NCBI RefSeq assembly: GCF_008312935.1
Contig: NZ_VSZO01000005.1
Span: 248,001 to 312,000, forward strand
Length of the DNA stretch: 64,000 nt
Direction of reading: 5' to 3'
Origin: Roseiconus lacunae
GTDB taxonomy: Bacteria > Planctomycetota > Planctomycetia > Pirellulales > Pirellulaceae
The notes under the pieces are model-generated. The model did not search any database. It was not told the DNA's origin and saw only the letters and a list, made by a program, of their open reading frames with translations. Made by a program: the position numbers and the translations under genes. The stretch's first letter is position 1. The number at the start of each line of letters is the position of its first letter. Positions 25,327 through 34,265 of the stretch are shown here, one piece after another.

Positions 25327-28068
25327 TCAATCGAGGCGATCGACGGTTGTCACTGGTGCAATTGGTTCTTGGGCTATCACATTCCTTCGTGCGATGACCA
25401 CATCATTGCCAAACATTCGATCGATTTGAAATCCACGATGTTCGAACATCCGGATCATTTTTCGGTTTCCCGGGGCCATTTCGGCGATGATCGACTCGAC
25501 TCCCCATTCTTCACATAGTTGCAAACAGTAGTCGGTCAACTGTGATCCGATCCCCAAGCTTTGCCATTGATCGGCAACCAAGACAGCGTACTCCGCCTCG
25601 CGATGATCAACGTCTGCGACCAAGCGGCCAATTCCAATCAGTTTGCGTTTTCCTTGGTGTTCGGTTTCGGCAACGACTGCGATTTCACGATCGTAGTCAA
25701 TGAAACAGAATCTTGACGCCATTTCGTGAGTCGTCGCCTTGAACATGTAGCGGAACCTCAAGTGCAAAGATTCGGGCGAGCAATTGCCGACAAAGTCACA
25801 CCACAATTTTTCGTCTTCAGGTTTGATGGGGCGAAACCGAACCGTCGTTCCATCGTTCAGAACGGCTGTGCGAATGTATTCGTGTGGGTATGGGCGGATT
25901 GCGAGATGCGAGTACGGGCGTGTTGAATCGATGGTTGTGTGTTCGTCGAGGACAATTCTCGCATCAAGAGCGACGACGCCGTCGGGGGTTGCCAATAGCG
26001 GGTTGACATCCAATTCGGCGATCTTGGGGCAGTCGGCAACCAAATAGGATAGTCGCATTAGGACTTTGATGAGTTGATCCAAATCGACGGCCGGCCGACC
26101 GCGGTTCTCTCGCAATAGCGGCCACGATTGAAGTGATTCTAGCATCCGTCGGGCAAGGTTTTCGCTTAACGGAGGCAGTTCGAGTGCGCGATCATGGAAT
26201 AACTCGGCATTCGTTCCGCCGGCACCGACCAGGAGCACGGTCCCGAAAACCGGATCGCGTTTCGCACCCACGATTAGTTCACGTCCGTTGGGTTCGACCA
26301 CCATCGGTTGCACCGTGACACCGTCGATTCTAGCGCCCGGTCGACAACGTTTGGCACGACTAAGAATTCGATTGAAGGCTGCTATGACATCTTCGGACGT
26401 TGCCAGATTTAGTTCTACTCCGCCGACGTCTGACTTATGAGTGATGTCGGGTGAGAAGATCTTGAGGGCGACCGGATAGCCGACATGCACGGCGTGGCCA
26501 ACGGCATCCTCAGATGACGTCGCAATCAGCGTTGGCGTAACTGGGATTTCGTAAGCCTCCAAGAGTGCCTTCGAAGCCACTTCGCTGAGAACGTTTCCGC
26601 CTTCGTTTAGGATCGAAGTGGATACGTCGCGTAATCGATCACGATCAAGTGAAAACTCGATCGGAATTTCTCGCGGGGTCTCATAAAGCATTTCCCGGTT
26701 TCGAGCAAATGTAACGAGGTGCATGAAGGCTCGCACACATTTTTCGGGAGTCGAGTAGGTGGCAACGCCAGCTTGGTTGAGAAGCTCGATTCCCGCTCGA
26801 ACTTTTCTACCTCCCATCCACGCCGCTAAAACTGGTTTGCCCGATTTTTGAGTGGCTTTGATCACCGCTCTGGCGGCGCCGGTCGGGTCCGTCATCGCTT
26901 GAGGAGAAAGCACGACCAGAACGCCATCGACTCCCGGATCGGTCAGTACCGTTTTAACGGCGGCCTCGAACCGAGAAGGCGGGGCATCGCCCAAAACGTC
27001 GACCGGGTTGCCGTGGGACCATGCGGCAGGCAACTGGTTGTTGAGCGTTTCGAAGGTATGGTGAGATAAGTCCGCGAGTACACCGTGCCGTTCAAGCAGT
27101 GCATCGGTAGCCATCACTCCGGGGCCACCGGCATTGGTGATGATTGCTAGTCGTGGGCCGGACGGAGGCGTTTGTCGGGCGAGCAACTCCGCACAATTGA
27201 ACAAGTCGTCCACTTCGAACACTCGAACAATTCCGGCGCGTGCCATCGCCGCCTCGTAAACACTGTCGACGCCCGCCATCGCGCCGGTGTGCGATGCCGC
27301 TGCTTGGGCGGATTCGGCGAATCGGCCCGCTTTGTACGCGATGATGGGTTTAGTACGCGTAAAAGCTCGGGCCGCGGACATGAACCGGCGAGCTTCGTCG
27401 ATTGATTCGACATACAAAATGATCGACTCGGTACGATTGTCCAAAGCAAAGTAGTCGATCAGGTCAGCGATCCCCACATCGAGCATGTTGCCGATCGAGA
27501 CAAAGTGCGAGAAGCCAACATTCTCTTGCATTGCCCAGTCAAGAACGGCGGTGCAAAGCGCGCCTGACTGTGAAATGAACGCAACGTGACCCTCCAACGG
27601 TAAATCGCTGGCGAAGCTTGCATTGAGCGATAAATGCGGCGTCATGAAGCCTAGACAATTCGGCCCGATGATACGCATGCCCCGAAACTTCTTTGCGATG
27701 GATAAAACCTTTTGTTCCAACGCCCCGCCTTCTTTGGAAACTTCACGAAATCCGGCAGAGAGGATCACAAGGCCAAGGATGCCAGCTTCGCCGCATTGAC
27801 GGACGATGTGAGGTACCGTTTTCGCCGGCGTGCAGATGATTGCCAAGTCGGCTACGATCGGCAGTTGTTCGACCGATGAAAAACACGGTAGTCCCTGAAG
27901 CTCTTGATGATTTGGATTGACAGGAAATACCGTTCCGCGATAACCGCCTTCGACTAGGTTTTGGAGCACCGTTTGGCCAACACTCAGCGGACGATCGCTG
28001 GCGCCAATGACGGCGACACTCTTTGCGGCAAAGATTTTTTCAAGGTTCCGAACCGGCATCTTTTTCAC
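25327..28068 (-). CDS. ADP-forming acyl-CoA ligase/GNAT fusion (Pat-like)
   Basis: A 913-residue fusion. Residues about 10-135 are a CoA-binding Rossmann domain (VAVIGASDRPLSVG), about 150-460 the succinyl-CoA-ligase-like domains with SHTGAMAG, about 485-700 an ATP-grasp domain (PVALKIFSPDITHKSDVGGV), and about 745-905 a GNAT acetyltransferase (VADQWQSLGIGSQLTDYCL as the acetyl-CoA loop). The order matches protein lysine acetyltransferases such as Salmonella Pat. Unlike catalytically dead Pat proteins, the histidine of SHTG (His260) is present, so acyl-CoA ligase activity may survive. It is convergent with an HDAC-family gene. Confidence 0.9.
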   Translation of the reverse strand: MKKMPVRNLEKIFAAKSVAVIGASDRPLSVGQTVLQNLVEGGYRGTVFPVNPNHQELQGLPCFSSVEQLPIVADLAIICTPAKTVPHIVRQCGEAGILGLVILSAGFREVSKEGGALEQKVLSIAKKFRGMRIIGPNCLGFMTPHLSLNASFASDLPLEGHVAFISQSGALCTAVLDWAMQENVGFSHFVSIGNMLDVGIADLIDYFALDNRTESIILYVESIDEARRFMSAARAFTRTKPIIAYKAGRFAESAQAAASHTGAMAGVDSVYEAAMARAGIVRVFEVDDLFNCAELLARQTPPSGPRLAIITNAGGPGVMATDALLERHGVLADLSHHTFETLNNQLPAAWSHGNPVDVLGDAPPSRFEAAVKTVLTDPGVDGVLVVLSPQAMTDPTGAARAVIKATQKSGKPVLAAWMGGRKVRAGIELLNQAGVATYSTPEKCVRAFMHLVTFARNREMLYETPREIPIEFSLDRDRLRDVSTSILNEGGNVLSEVASKALLEAYEIPVTPTLIATSSEDAVGHAVHVGYPVALKIFSPDITHKSDVGGVELNLATSEDVIAAFNRILSRAKRCRPGARIDGVTVQPMVVEPNGRELIVGAKRDPVFGTVLLVGAGGTNAELFHDRALELPPLSENLARRMLESLQSWPLLRENRGRPAVDLDQLIKVLMRLSYLVADCPKIAELDVNPLLATPDGVVALDARIVLDEHTTIDSTRPYSHLAIRPYPHEYIRTAVLNDGTTVRFRPIKPEDEKLWCDFVGNCSPESLHLRFRYMFKATTHEMASRFCFIDYDREIAVVAETEHQGKRKLIGIGRLVADVDHREAEYAVLVADQWQSLGIGSQLTDYCLQLCEEWGVESIIAEMAPGNRKMIRMFEHRGFQIDRMFGNDVVIARRNVIAQEPIAPVTTVDRLD

Positions 28069-28227
28069 ACTCGAGTCGAAAGGAACTGGGATTCACCGTC
28101 TCAGTCAGCATTGCATTCTGAACGTATTTTCAAATCGCCACTAGCGTCGGTCACTCGGTGCATGACCATTAGGACCCTATCGGCGATGAAAATTCTAGGT
28201 CATCGGATTGTCCGAGGTCAGTACTCC

Positions 28228-28264
28228 ACTCCCGCGGTCTGTATTCCCGCGGTCTGTACTCCCG
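28228..28264. repeat. Short tandem repeat, 15-bp unit
   Basis: ACTCCCGCGGTCTGT is followed directly by ATTCCCGCGGTCTGT and by a partial third unit ACTCCCG. Two full units differ at one base. Role unknown. Confidence 0.7.
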
Positions 28265-28336
28265 AACGTAAGTCACGTAGGACGATCTTGATTGACGAGT
28301 GATCCATCAACATCTGAAAATGGGCAACATCTGAAA

Positions 28337-28434
28337 TCGGGTTCGGCTCATCAGCCGACGGGCGTTAACCCGGTTTTTGCAGCGAAACCGTGGATAACGC
28401 CACGCGGCTAATCCTAAAATCAAAGGTTGACGGA
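28337..28434 (-). repeat. Dispersed repeat family A, copy 1
   Basis: On the minus strand it reads CGTCAACCTTTG, then GGATTAGCCGCGTGGCG, CCACGGTTTCG, ACCGGG, and CGTCGGCTGATGAGCCGAACC in the same order as the copies at 39400 and 53302. It lies in a divergent intergenic region, so it is not simply a terminator. Confidence 0.7.
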
Positions 28435-28860
28435 GCGCTAGCTTTGACTCCAAATCGACGGTTGTTGGGAACAACTGCGCGCGATCACGTTTAGTGCGAC
28501 GGGACAATCTGGACATCAATAGTTATCGGCTATCGCGCTACGAAACGGAACTTGCAACCATTGGGAAATCGTCGGTCGACTGAATTCCTACATGTCAATG
28601 AACGAAATGAGTGCCGACTCTGCAAATTGGCATCAAACGAAACGTGCACATTGTCACGCCCTTTGTCATTTCCACTGAACTGCATCTCCGTTGATCCTTC
28701 GGCGGTGGCGCGATGTTTGCACGCAATTTCCCTCGAAATTCTTTGACGCGATTGGCGTCGAGAGAAGCTCCGCAGCCCTTGTGCTGTTGGATTAACCACC
28801 GGTCGATTGAGTTTGGTACGACCAAGGTGGAAGGGATGCAAACATAAAGGAGAGAGTAGA

Positions 28861-30726
28861 ATGTCCATATTAAGTGACCATCGATCCGACCACCTCGACG
28901 CGATTTCTCGGCAGGTTCGGCGTTGGATTTTGCAGAGTACCGCGGCGGCTGATTCAGGGCATCCAACTTCATCTCTCTCCGCGGTCGAGCTGATGGTGAA
29001 CTTGATGTTTGGCGGCGTTTACCGATTCGCACCGAACCAGCCCGAATGTCCGGCCAATGATCATCTGATTTTTTCGAAGGGGCATGCTTCGCCGTTGTAT
29101 TACTCGTTGTGGGCAGCGGCAGGTCTCGTTAAACCAGAGCAGCTGTCGAGCTATAGGCAATTCGGAAGCCAGCTAGAAGGGCACCCAACGTCACGCTTTG
29201 AATTGACCGAAGCGGCGACAGGATCGCTCGGGCAAGGGCTTTCGATCGGAGTTGGCATGGCGATCTCCGCCAAATATCTTGAGCACTCCCCGAGTCGAAC
29301 CTTTGTCTTGATCGGCGACAGTGAAATGGCGGAAGGGGCTCAATGGGAAGCGCTTCAGTTGGCATCGCACTACAAGCTAGACAATCTTATTGGCATTCTA
29401 GACGTGAATCGACTCGGTCAGCGGGGAGAGACGATGTACGGCCATGATTTAGAGGCTTATCGGGAGCGAATCGAGCCCTTCGGTTGGCGATGTATTTTGA
29501 TCGAAGACGGTCACGATAGCCAGCAGATTAGCGATGCCTATGCCGAGCTAGGACGCGACGACGGGCGGCCGGTGATGCTGATCGCACGAACGATCAAGGG
29601 CAAAGGCGTTCCTTCGATCGAAGATGAGGGAGGGTACCATGGCAAGCCTGTCGATGATGACGCTTTTGCGAGGACGATGGCACGGCTGAGCGGAGGTGGC
29701 GAATCGATTCTTGGAGAGTTCGAAAAGCCTTTAGCCTATCAGTCCGACGCGAAAGAAAGCCGGCGACCAGAGCCGATGGACTACCACGTCGGTGCGGAAG
29801 TCGCGACACGAGACGCATATGGCAACGCACTCAAACGATTGGCCGTTCGGTATCCCGAGTTGATTGCTCTCGATGGCGAAGTGTGCAACTCCACTCGGGC
29901 CAAAACATTTCGTGACGCATTTCCAGACCGTTTCTTCGAAATGTTCATCGCCGAACAAAATATGGTGGGGGCCGCCACCGGACTAGCCCTTCGGGGGAAG
30001 ACGGTGTTCGTTTCGACGTTCGCCGCGTTTCTTTCACGAGCTTTCGATCAGATTCGAATGGCACCTTACTCGGGTGCGCCGGTAAAGTTTGTCGGTTCTC
30101 ACTGTGGCGTTTCAATCGGGCAGGATGGTCCTTCACAGATGGGACTCGAAGACATTGCAATGTTTCGCACCATTCAAAACGGAATCGTTCTCTACCCCAG
30201 TGACGCGGTGGCGACAGAGTGCTTAGTCGACCTCATGGCAGCTCATAATGGCATCGCCTATCTGCGGACAACACGCGGGAAGACACCGGTGATCTACGAC
30301 CGATCGGATCATTTCGAGATTGGTGGTTGCAAGGTTCTCCGAAAGTCCACTGGCGACAAGGTGACATTGATCGGAGCCGGGATCACAGTTCATGAATGCT
30401 TGAACGCCCACGGTGTGCTTCAGAAATCGGGGATCGCATGTCGCGTGATCGACCTGTACTCGATCAAGCCATTGGACCATGCCACCGTCCGAAAGGCGGC
30501 CGACGAGACCGAACATCTTTTCACCGTCGAAGACCACTTTCCTGAAGGCGGTTTGGGGGAAGCGATTCTTACCAGTCTTTCGGATCATCCGACGCCTGTC
30601 AGTTGCCTTGCCGTCCGTCGTCGCCCCATCAGCGGGAAACCTGAAGAGTTGCTCAATGCCGAAGGGCTTTCGGCGGAAAAAATCGTCGATGCCGTCATCA
30701 GCGCCGTGCAACGCAACGATCGGTAA
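28861..30726 (+). CDS. tkt: Transketolase
   Basis: Thiamine-diphosphate enzyme of the pentose-phosphate or Calvin pathway, 621 residues as one chain. I chose the ATG at 28861 after AAAGGAGAG; a longer frame adds 18 unlikely residues. Visible motifs are GHPTSSLSAVELMVNLMF, SKGHASPLYYSLWAAAGL, GSLGQGLSIGVGMA, the ThDP-binding GDSEMAEGAQWEA with ILDVNRLGQ, and in the pyrimidine domain AEQNMVGAATGLALRG and VSTFAAFLSRAFDQIR. The length and organisation are closer to the transketolases of animals and of many bacteria with the short form (about 620) than to E. coli TktA (about 660). Stands alone as a single gene. Confidence 0.93.
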   Translation: MSILSDHRSDHLDAISRQVRRWILQSTAAADSGHPTSSLSAVELMVNLMFGGVYRFAPNQPECPANDHLIFSKGHASPLYYSLWAAAGLVKPEQLSSYRQFGSQLEGHPTSRFELTEAATGSLGQGLSIGVGMAISAKYLEHSPSRTFVLIGDSEMAEGAQWEALQLASHYKLDNLIGILDVNRLGQRGETMYGHDLEAYRERIEPFGWRCILIEDGHDSQQISDAYAELGRDDGRPVMLIARTIKGKGVPSIEDEGGYHGKPVDDDAFARTMARLSGGGESILGEFEKPLAYQSDAKESRRPEPMDYHVGAEVATRDAYGNALKRLAVRYPELIALDGEVCNSTRAKTFRDAFPDRFFEMFIAEQNMVGAATGLALRGKTVFVSTFAAFLSRAFDQIRMAPYSGAPVKFVGSHCGVSIGQDGPSQMGLEDIAMFRTIQNGIVLYPSDAVATECLVDLMAAHNGIAYLRTTRGKTPVIYDRSDHFEIGGCKVLRKSTGDKVTLIGAGITVHECLNAHGVLQKSGIACRVIDLYSIKPLDHATVRKAADETEHLFTVEDHFPEGGLGEAILTSLSDHPTPVSCLAVRRRPISGKPEELLNAEGLSAEKIVDAVISAVQRNDR

Positions 30727-31126
30727 GTGCTCATCCGGTACGATCGGAGATAAAAGTGGAGTTAGCAACCAAGCGATTGGTTCTGAAATCGTCGCTTGAG
30801 CTACGATCGCGCCGAACTTTCGAGCGACGCACCGAATCCTGGTGTTGCACGGGAGAGCACTGAGCATGGCTGCTCGCTCGTTCTTTCTGCAGAAGCGCGT
30901 CCGGGATGGGTGGGATCGTGTTGGCGTTCGGTGGAATTGCGAGCGGAAGCGAATACACGTTGGCGGGATGACACGAATCTTTTGACGGGATAACGCACTT
31001 CGCGAGGGAGAACGCATAGGGTAGAAGTTACGAACTTGTCGAGCGGGTCTCGTCGTGAGAGTCAAAATGTTTAGGATTGGTGTCTGCCACCCAAAACCCT
31101 TTTTTACTCCAACGAGGCTTCCCCCC
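30727..31126. other. Intergenic region, nothing recognised
   Basis: About 400 bases without a convincing gene, repeat or hairpin. It presumably carries the 3-prime end of the transketolase transcript and the promoter of the Dabb gene. Confidence 0.5.
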
Positions 31127-31438
31127 ATGGCGCGATTGGCACACCATGTCTTTTTCACACTAAAGGACAAGAGCGACGCCGCTATCACCAGCTTGGTCAA
31201 CGACTGCAAAGAGTACCTCGACAATCACGATGGAGTGGTTGATTTTGCCGTCGGACGTCGTGACGAAGAACTCGATCGCGAGGTGAACGCGAAATTCGAT
31301 GTTTCACTGCATGTTATTTTTCAAGATCGGGCGACTCACGACGTCTATCAAACCGCCCCGCGTCACTTGACATTCATTGAGCGACAAAAAGAAAACTGGG
31401 CTCAGGTTCAAGTCTGCGATAGCCTGCTTGAAGACTAG
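31127..31438 (+). CDS. Dabb (stress-responsive A/B barrel) family protein
   Basis: A 103-residue protein; the start at 31127 gives MARLAHHVFFTLKDKS, the usual opening of Dabb proteins (conserved His and Phe), while the longer frame adds an unlikely 24 residues. Other family features are GVVDFAVGRR, VSLHVIFQDRATHDVYQ and HLTFIER. Dabb proteins form dimeric ferredoxin-like barrels; most have no known enzyme activity, and none is claimed here. It stands alone, followed by repeats. Confidence 0.85.
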   Translation: MARLAHHVFFTLKDKSDAAITSLVNDCKEYLDNHDGVVDFAVGRRDEELDREVNAKFDVSLHVIFQDRATHDVYQTAPRHLTFIERQKENWAQVQVCDSLLED

Positions 31439-31483
31439 CCATCGTTCTTGAAGACTCTTGCTTCGTTCCAATTCGATTTGGCG

Positions 31484-31690
31484 ATTAGCCGCATGGCATA
31501 GGCCACGGTTCCGGTCCATCAACCGGGAACAAGCAGTTGAACACGAATGACTCGGCTTAAGTCATTTCACTCTTACGCACGCGGTAGGATATTGCCGAGA
31601 TACTTAGCCCCAAAGACTCGTGTTCACCTGCTTTACGCCCGTCGGCTGATGGCTCTAACCCGTCGTTTCAAATGAAACGATGCACTAGCA
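31484..31690 (+). repeat. Dispersed repeat family A, copy 2 (interrupted)
   Basis: The left part (31484-31529: GATTAGCCGCATGG, CCACGGTTCCGG, CATCAACCGGG) and right part (31634-31690: CGCCCGTCGGCTGATGG, GCACTAGC) are contiguous in the copies at 39400 and 53302 but are separated here by the 101-bp family B element. Confidence 0.65.
31533..31633. mobile_element. Family B MITE-like element inserted in repeat A
   Basis: A 101-bp segment bounded by near-perfect 16-bp terminal inverted repeats, AAGCAGTTGAACACGA at 31533-31548 and the complement of AAGCAGGTGAACACGA at 31618-31633 (one mismatch). Inner parts also pair (GGCTTAAGT with ACTTAGCC). It carries no gene. Its position inside an otherwise recognisable family A copy is what would be expected of insertion. 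A diverged relative is at 50302-50469. No obvious target-site duplication was identified and no matching transposase is in the window. Confidence 0.6.
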
Positions 31691-31832
31691 GGACGTCGAT
31701 TCTAAAATCGAGGGGACGTCCAGTGACAACGTTTTCGGTCTTCGTAAACTTTCCAGTGATGCGACGCCGTAAACACGCGTCGATTTGAAAAAAGTGTTGG
31801 AGATTGCCTATCCTCCCAGTGCTTAGAGCGAC

Positions 31833-32522
31833 TTAGAAGTCTAATGACTCTGCGGTTGCCTGCCAGTCGACCTCAATCAGATGCAGCTCCGGAAGCCACT
31901 TCCGGAGTTGAATCGCGTTAGTGGCGACCGACGGATCTGGATTCTCGTCCGTCGTATTTAGAAACAGCCGATCGACCGAAACTCCGCATGCGATGGCAGC
32001 CCGATAGGTGGCGATGGTGTCGTGCAAAACGCCGAGTCGGTTTGGTGCGACCAAGACAAGCTGACAGTCAAGCGATCCATTGGCGAGAAACTGTCGATAG
32101 AGATCGATGTTGAGTAACTCATCAGCAATCGGGCTAAAAAGACCACCGGCCCCTTCGACGATCAAGTGGTCGCATCTCGGTTGCCAACGCAACGCTCCTT
32201 CGTACAGTAAACGTGGATCGACCTGCGAGCCCTCGGTGCGAGCGGCGGCGTCAGGCGCCGTCGGCGAGAGGAATCTCTGTGGACAAACCAGCAGCGGATC
32301 GATCGATGACTCGGTGCAACCGCCATCGAGTGCGCGTGTGAGCAAGTCGGCGTCGATAGACACGCGATCCACAAAATTGTTTGACTGACCAATACACCCG
32401 CTGGCGACCGGTTTGTAAACTCCGATTCGATGGCCGCGACCGGCGAGCGATTTGCCAAACGTTGCCGCCACATAGGTTTTGCCGACATCCGTGCCGGTTC
32501 CCGATACAAAAGTCAGCTTCAT
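31833..32522 (-). CDS. bioD: ATP-dependent dethiobiotin synthetase BioD
   Basis: Closes the ureido ring in biotin synthesis from diaminopelargonate, CO2 and ATP. The 229-residue protein begins MKLTFVSGTGTDVGKT, a BioD P-loop with its TDVGKT signature, followed by GVYKPVASGC (substrate Lys) and VEGAGGLFSPI (EGAGG motif). The ATG at 32522 is separated by only 23 bases from the divergent GTG of the amidase gene. No other bio gene is nearby in the window. Confidence 0.93.
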   Translation of the reverse strand: MKLTFVSGTGTDVGKTYVAATFGKSLAGRGHRIGVYKPVASGCIGQSNNFVDRVSIDADLLTRALDGGCTESSIDPLLVCPQRFLSPTAPDAAARTEGSQVDPRLLYEGALRWQPRCDHLIVEGAGGLFSPIADELLNIDLYRQFLANGSLDCQLVLVAPNRLGVLHDTIATYRAAIACGVSVDRLFLNTTDENPDPSVATNAIQLRKWLPELHLIEVDWQATAESLDF

Positions 32523-32545
32523 TTCAACGCATTAGGTTTCCGCAA

Positions 32546-33415
32546 GTGACATCACAGAACGTCAAAGTTGGGTTGGTTCAGAGTGTGTACGCAGGCTCGC
32601 CGGCGGCAATGTTGGACCATACCGAGGGGATGATCGAAAGAGCGGTTGCCGAGGGCGCAAAGATTGTTTGCCTTCAGGAAGTCTTTGCAATGCCCTACCC
32701 CTGTCAAAGTGAAGATCACCGCAATTTCGACTTTGCCGAGCCGTTGGATGGGCCGACTGTTCAACGCATGCAACTGCTTGCCAAACGATGGGAATGTGTG
32801 ATCGTTGTTCCGATGTTCGAACGCCGGGCCCCCGGGGTGTACCACAATTCGGTGGTCGTCGTCGAATGCGACGGCACGATCGCCGGTGTGTACCGAAAGA
32901 TGCACATTCCAGACGACCCTTTGTTTTACGAAAAATTCTATTTCACCCCCGGCGACATAGGCTTCAAACCAATTCAAACGCGGTATGGAAAGCTGGGGGT
33001 CGGGATTTGCTGGGACCAGTGGTTCCCCGAAGCGGCTCGGTTGTTCGCGCTCGCCGGAGCGGAGATTTTGATCTACCCAACCGCGATTGGGTGGATCTTG
33101 GAGGAAAAAGATGAATTCGGTGCCGGCCAACGCGATGCCTGGCAGACCGCAATGCGAGCTCATGCGATCGCGAATGGCGTGTGGTTGGTCGCCCCCAATC
33201 GAGTGGGCATCGAAGGCGAAATCGAATTTTGGGGGTCTTCCTTTATCGCTTCACCTCGAGGGGAAATGGTGGCTCAAGGCGGCGATCAAGAAAGCGAAGT
33301 ACTTTGTGTCGAATGCAATCTTGGCGAAATCGACGTCGTGCGTACCCATTGGCCGTTTTTGCGTGACCGACGAATCGATGCCTACGATGGCTTGCTGAAG
33401 CGGTGGATCGACTGA
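32546..33415 (+). CDS. Carbon-nitrogen hydrolase, N-carbamoylputrescine amidase-like
   Basis: Nitrilase-superfamily amidase, 289 residues. The GTG at 32546 starts TSQNVKVGLVQ, the standard family start; the longer frame would run through the bioD gene on the other strand. The catalytic triad is visible as Glu45 (LQEVFAMPY), Lys118 (YRKMHIPDD) and Cys155 (GVGICWDQWFPEAAR). The motifs MHIPDDPLFYEKFYFTPGD and CWDQWFPEAAR match AguB-type N-carbamoylputrescine amidases closely, suggesting putrescine formation from agmatine. The partner agmatine deiminase is not in the window. Confidence 0.9.
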   Translation: MTSQNVKVGLVQSVYAGSPAAMLDHTEGMIERAVAEGAKIVCLQEVFAMPYPCQSEDHRNFDFAEPLDGPTVQRMQLLAKRWECVIVVPMFERRAPGVYHNSVVVVECDGTIAGVYRKMHIPDDPLFYEKFYFTPGDIGFKPIQTRYGKLGVGICWDQWFPEAARLFALAGAEILIYPTAIGWILEEKDEFGAGQRDAWQTAMRAHAIANGVWLVAPNRVGIEGEIEFWGSSFIASPRGEMVAQGGDQESEVLCVECNLGEIDVVRTHWPFLRDRRIDAYDGLLKRWID

Positions 33416-33490
33416 GCCTACGAAGACTAACCATCCGGCAACGATCGCGTTCAACGGCTTGCGTTGACCAAAGGTGTCCAACAAGATGCG

Positions 33491-34237
33491 ATGACTGACG
33501 CCATGACATGGATAAGCCAAGCAACAAAACTGATCGATTGTGCCGGCGGAATCGAATTTCGGTCAAACGCGGTATCGTCGCGCTCCTCGAACAAGGCGGC
33601 ATGTACGGGGGACCGAACCGGCGGCGACAACTTGTACCGCGAATTGTTTATCGTCGAGGGCGATTCGGCTTCGCAGGCCGTCGCAAATGCACGGGATGTA
33701 CGATATCAAGCGGTGTTGCCGATGCAAGGCAAGCCGATGAATGCCGTGAAAGCGAGTCCAAAGGCAGTTCGACGAAATCAGTGGTTTGCCGCTTTTGTCG
33801 AGGCGTTGGGAACGACGTGGGATCCGGCGTTGCGGGAAACGTTTCGGTACAGCCGGCTGTTGCTGCTGTTTGACCCTGATGCGGACGGGATTCATTGCGG
33901 CGCCCTGATGTTGATGTTCTTAGAACGATACTTTCCAGAATTGCTAACCAGTCGTCGCGTCAGTTTGATCAAGGCACCGCTGTTCCGGATCGAGGGTGAC
34001 GACCCGCGTGACTGCCTGTTTGCTTATAGCGAAGATCAACTCCAACAATTGCGGTCGGCATTGGAGGAAAAATCGATTCCCCACCGCTACCAACGCTATC
34101 GCGGGTTAGCGAGTTTGCCTTCAGATGTTTTGACCGAGCATTGTCTTGACCCCAACGGACGCACCGCATATCTGATGGGGATCGATGATGCGGCGATGGC
34201 ACGAAAGGTCTTCTGCCAATCGAAGAAGTCACACTAG
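33491..34237 (+). CDS. Stand-alone TOPRIM protein like the GyrB/ParE C-terminal half
   Basis: A 248-residue protein starting at ATG 33491 (an in-frame TTG at 33464 is an alternative). It matches the type II topoisomerase B subunit only from the TOPRIM domain on: ELFIVEGDSASQAV with the catalytic Glu, VLPMQGKPMNA, LLLLFDPDADGIHCGAL with the DxDxD metal triad, LIKAPLFRI, and a final YQRYRGLASLPSDVL corresponding to the GyrB YKGLGEM region. The GHKL ATPase and transducer domains are absent, and I found no trace of them upstream in any frame. It may be an independent TOPRIM nuclease-like protein or a truncated gyrB duplicate. All acidic catalytic residues are intact. Confidence 0.78.
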   Translation: MTDAMTWISQATKLIDCAGGIEFRSNAVSSRSSNKAACTGDRTGGDNLYRELFIVEGDSASQAVANARDVRYQAVLPMQGKPMNAVKASPKAVRRNQWFAAFVEALGTTWDPALRETFRYSRLLLLFDPDADGIHCGALMLMFLERYFPELLTSRRVSLIKAPLFRIEGDDPRDCLFAYSEDQLQQLRSALEEKSIPHRYQRYRGLASLPSDVLTEHCLDPNGRTAYLMGIDDAAMARKVFCQSKKSH

Positions 34238-34265
34238 CGTTCTGTTCCATTTGGAATTTCGCGTG

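Larger units (their letters stand above)
28069..28860. other. Divergent intergenic region with repeats
   Basis: About 790 bases between two divergent genes. It holds a short tandem repeat (28228-28264), a family A repeat (28337-28434) and the promoters of both neighbours. No gene is supported; the frames at 28530-28870 are overlapping and lack similarity. A strong AAAGGAGAG ribosome site at about 28846 belongs to transketolase. Confidence 0.5.
31439..31832. other. Convergent intergenic region filled by nested repeats
   Basis: About 390 bases between convergent genes. It holds a split family A repeat (31484-31690) and the family B element inside it (31533-31633). The rest, to the stop of BioD, shows nothing further. 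Confidence 0.6.

Noticed and set aside
30223-31224. 333-codon minus-strand frame opposite the transketolase gene
   Set aside because: Mostly antisense to transketolase and to the start of the Dabb gene; Arg/Ser-rich shadow composition.
33508-33873. 121-codon frame overlapping the TOPRIM gene
   Set aside because: Different frame of the same DNA; TOPRIM motifs are in the other frame.
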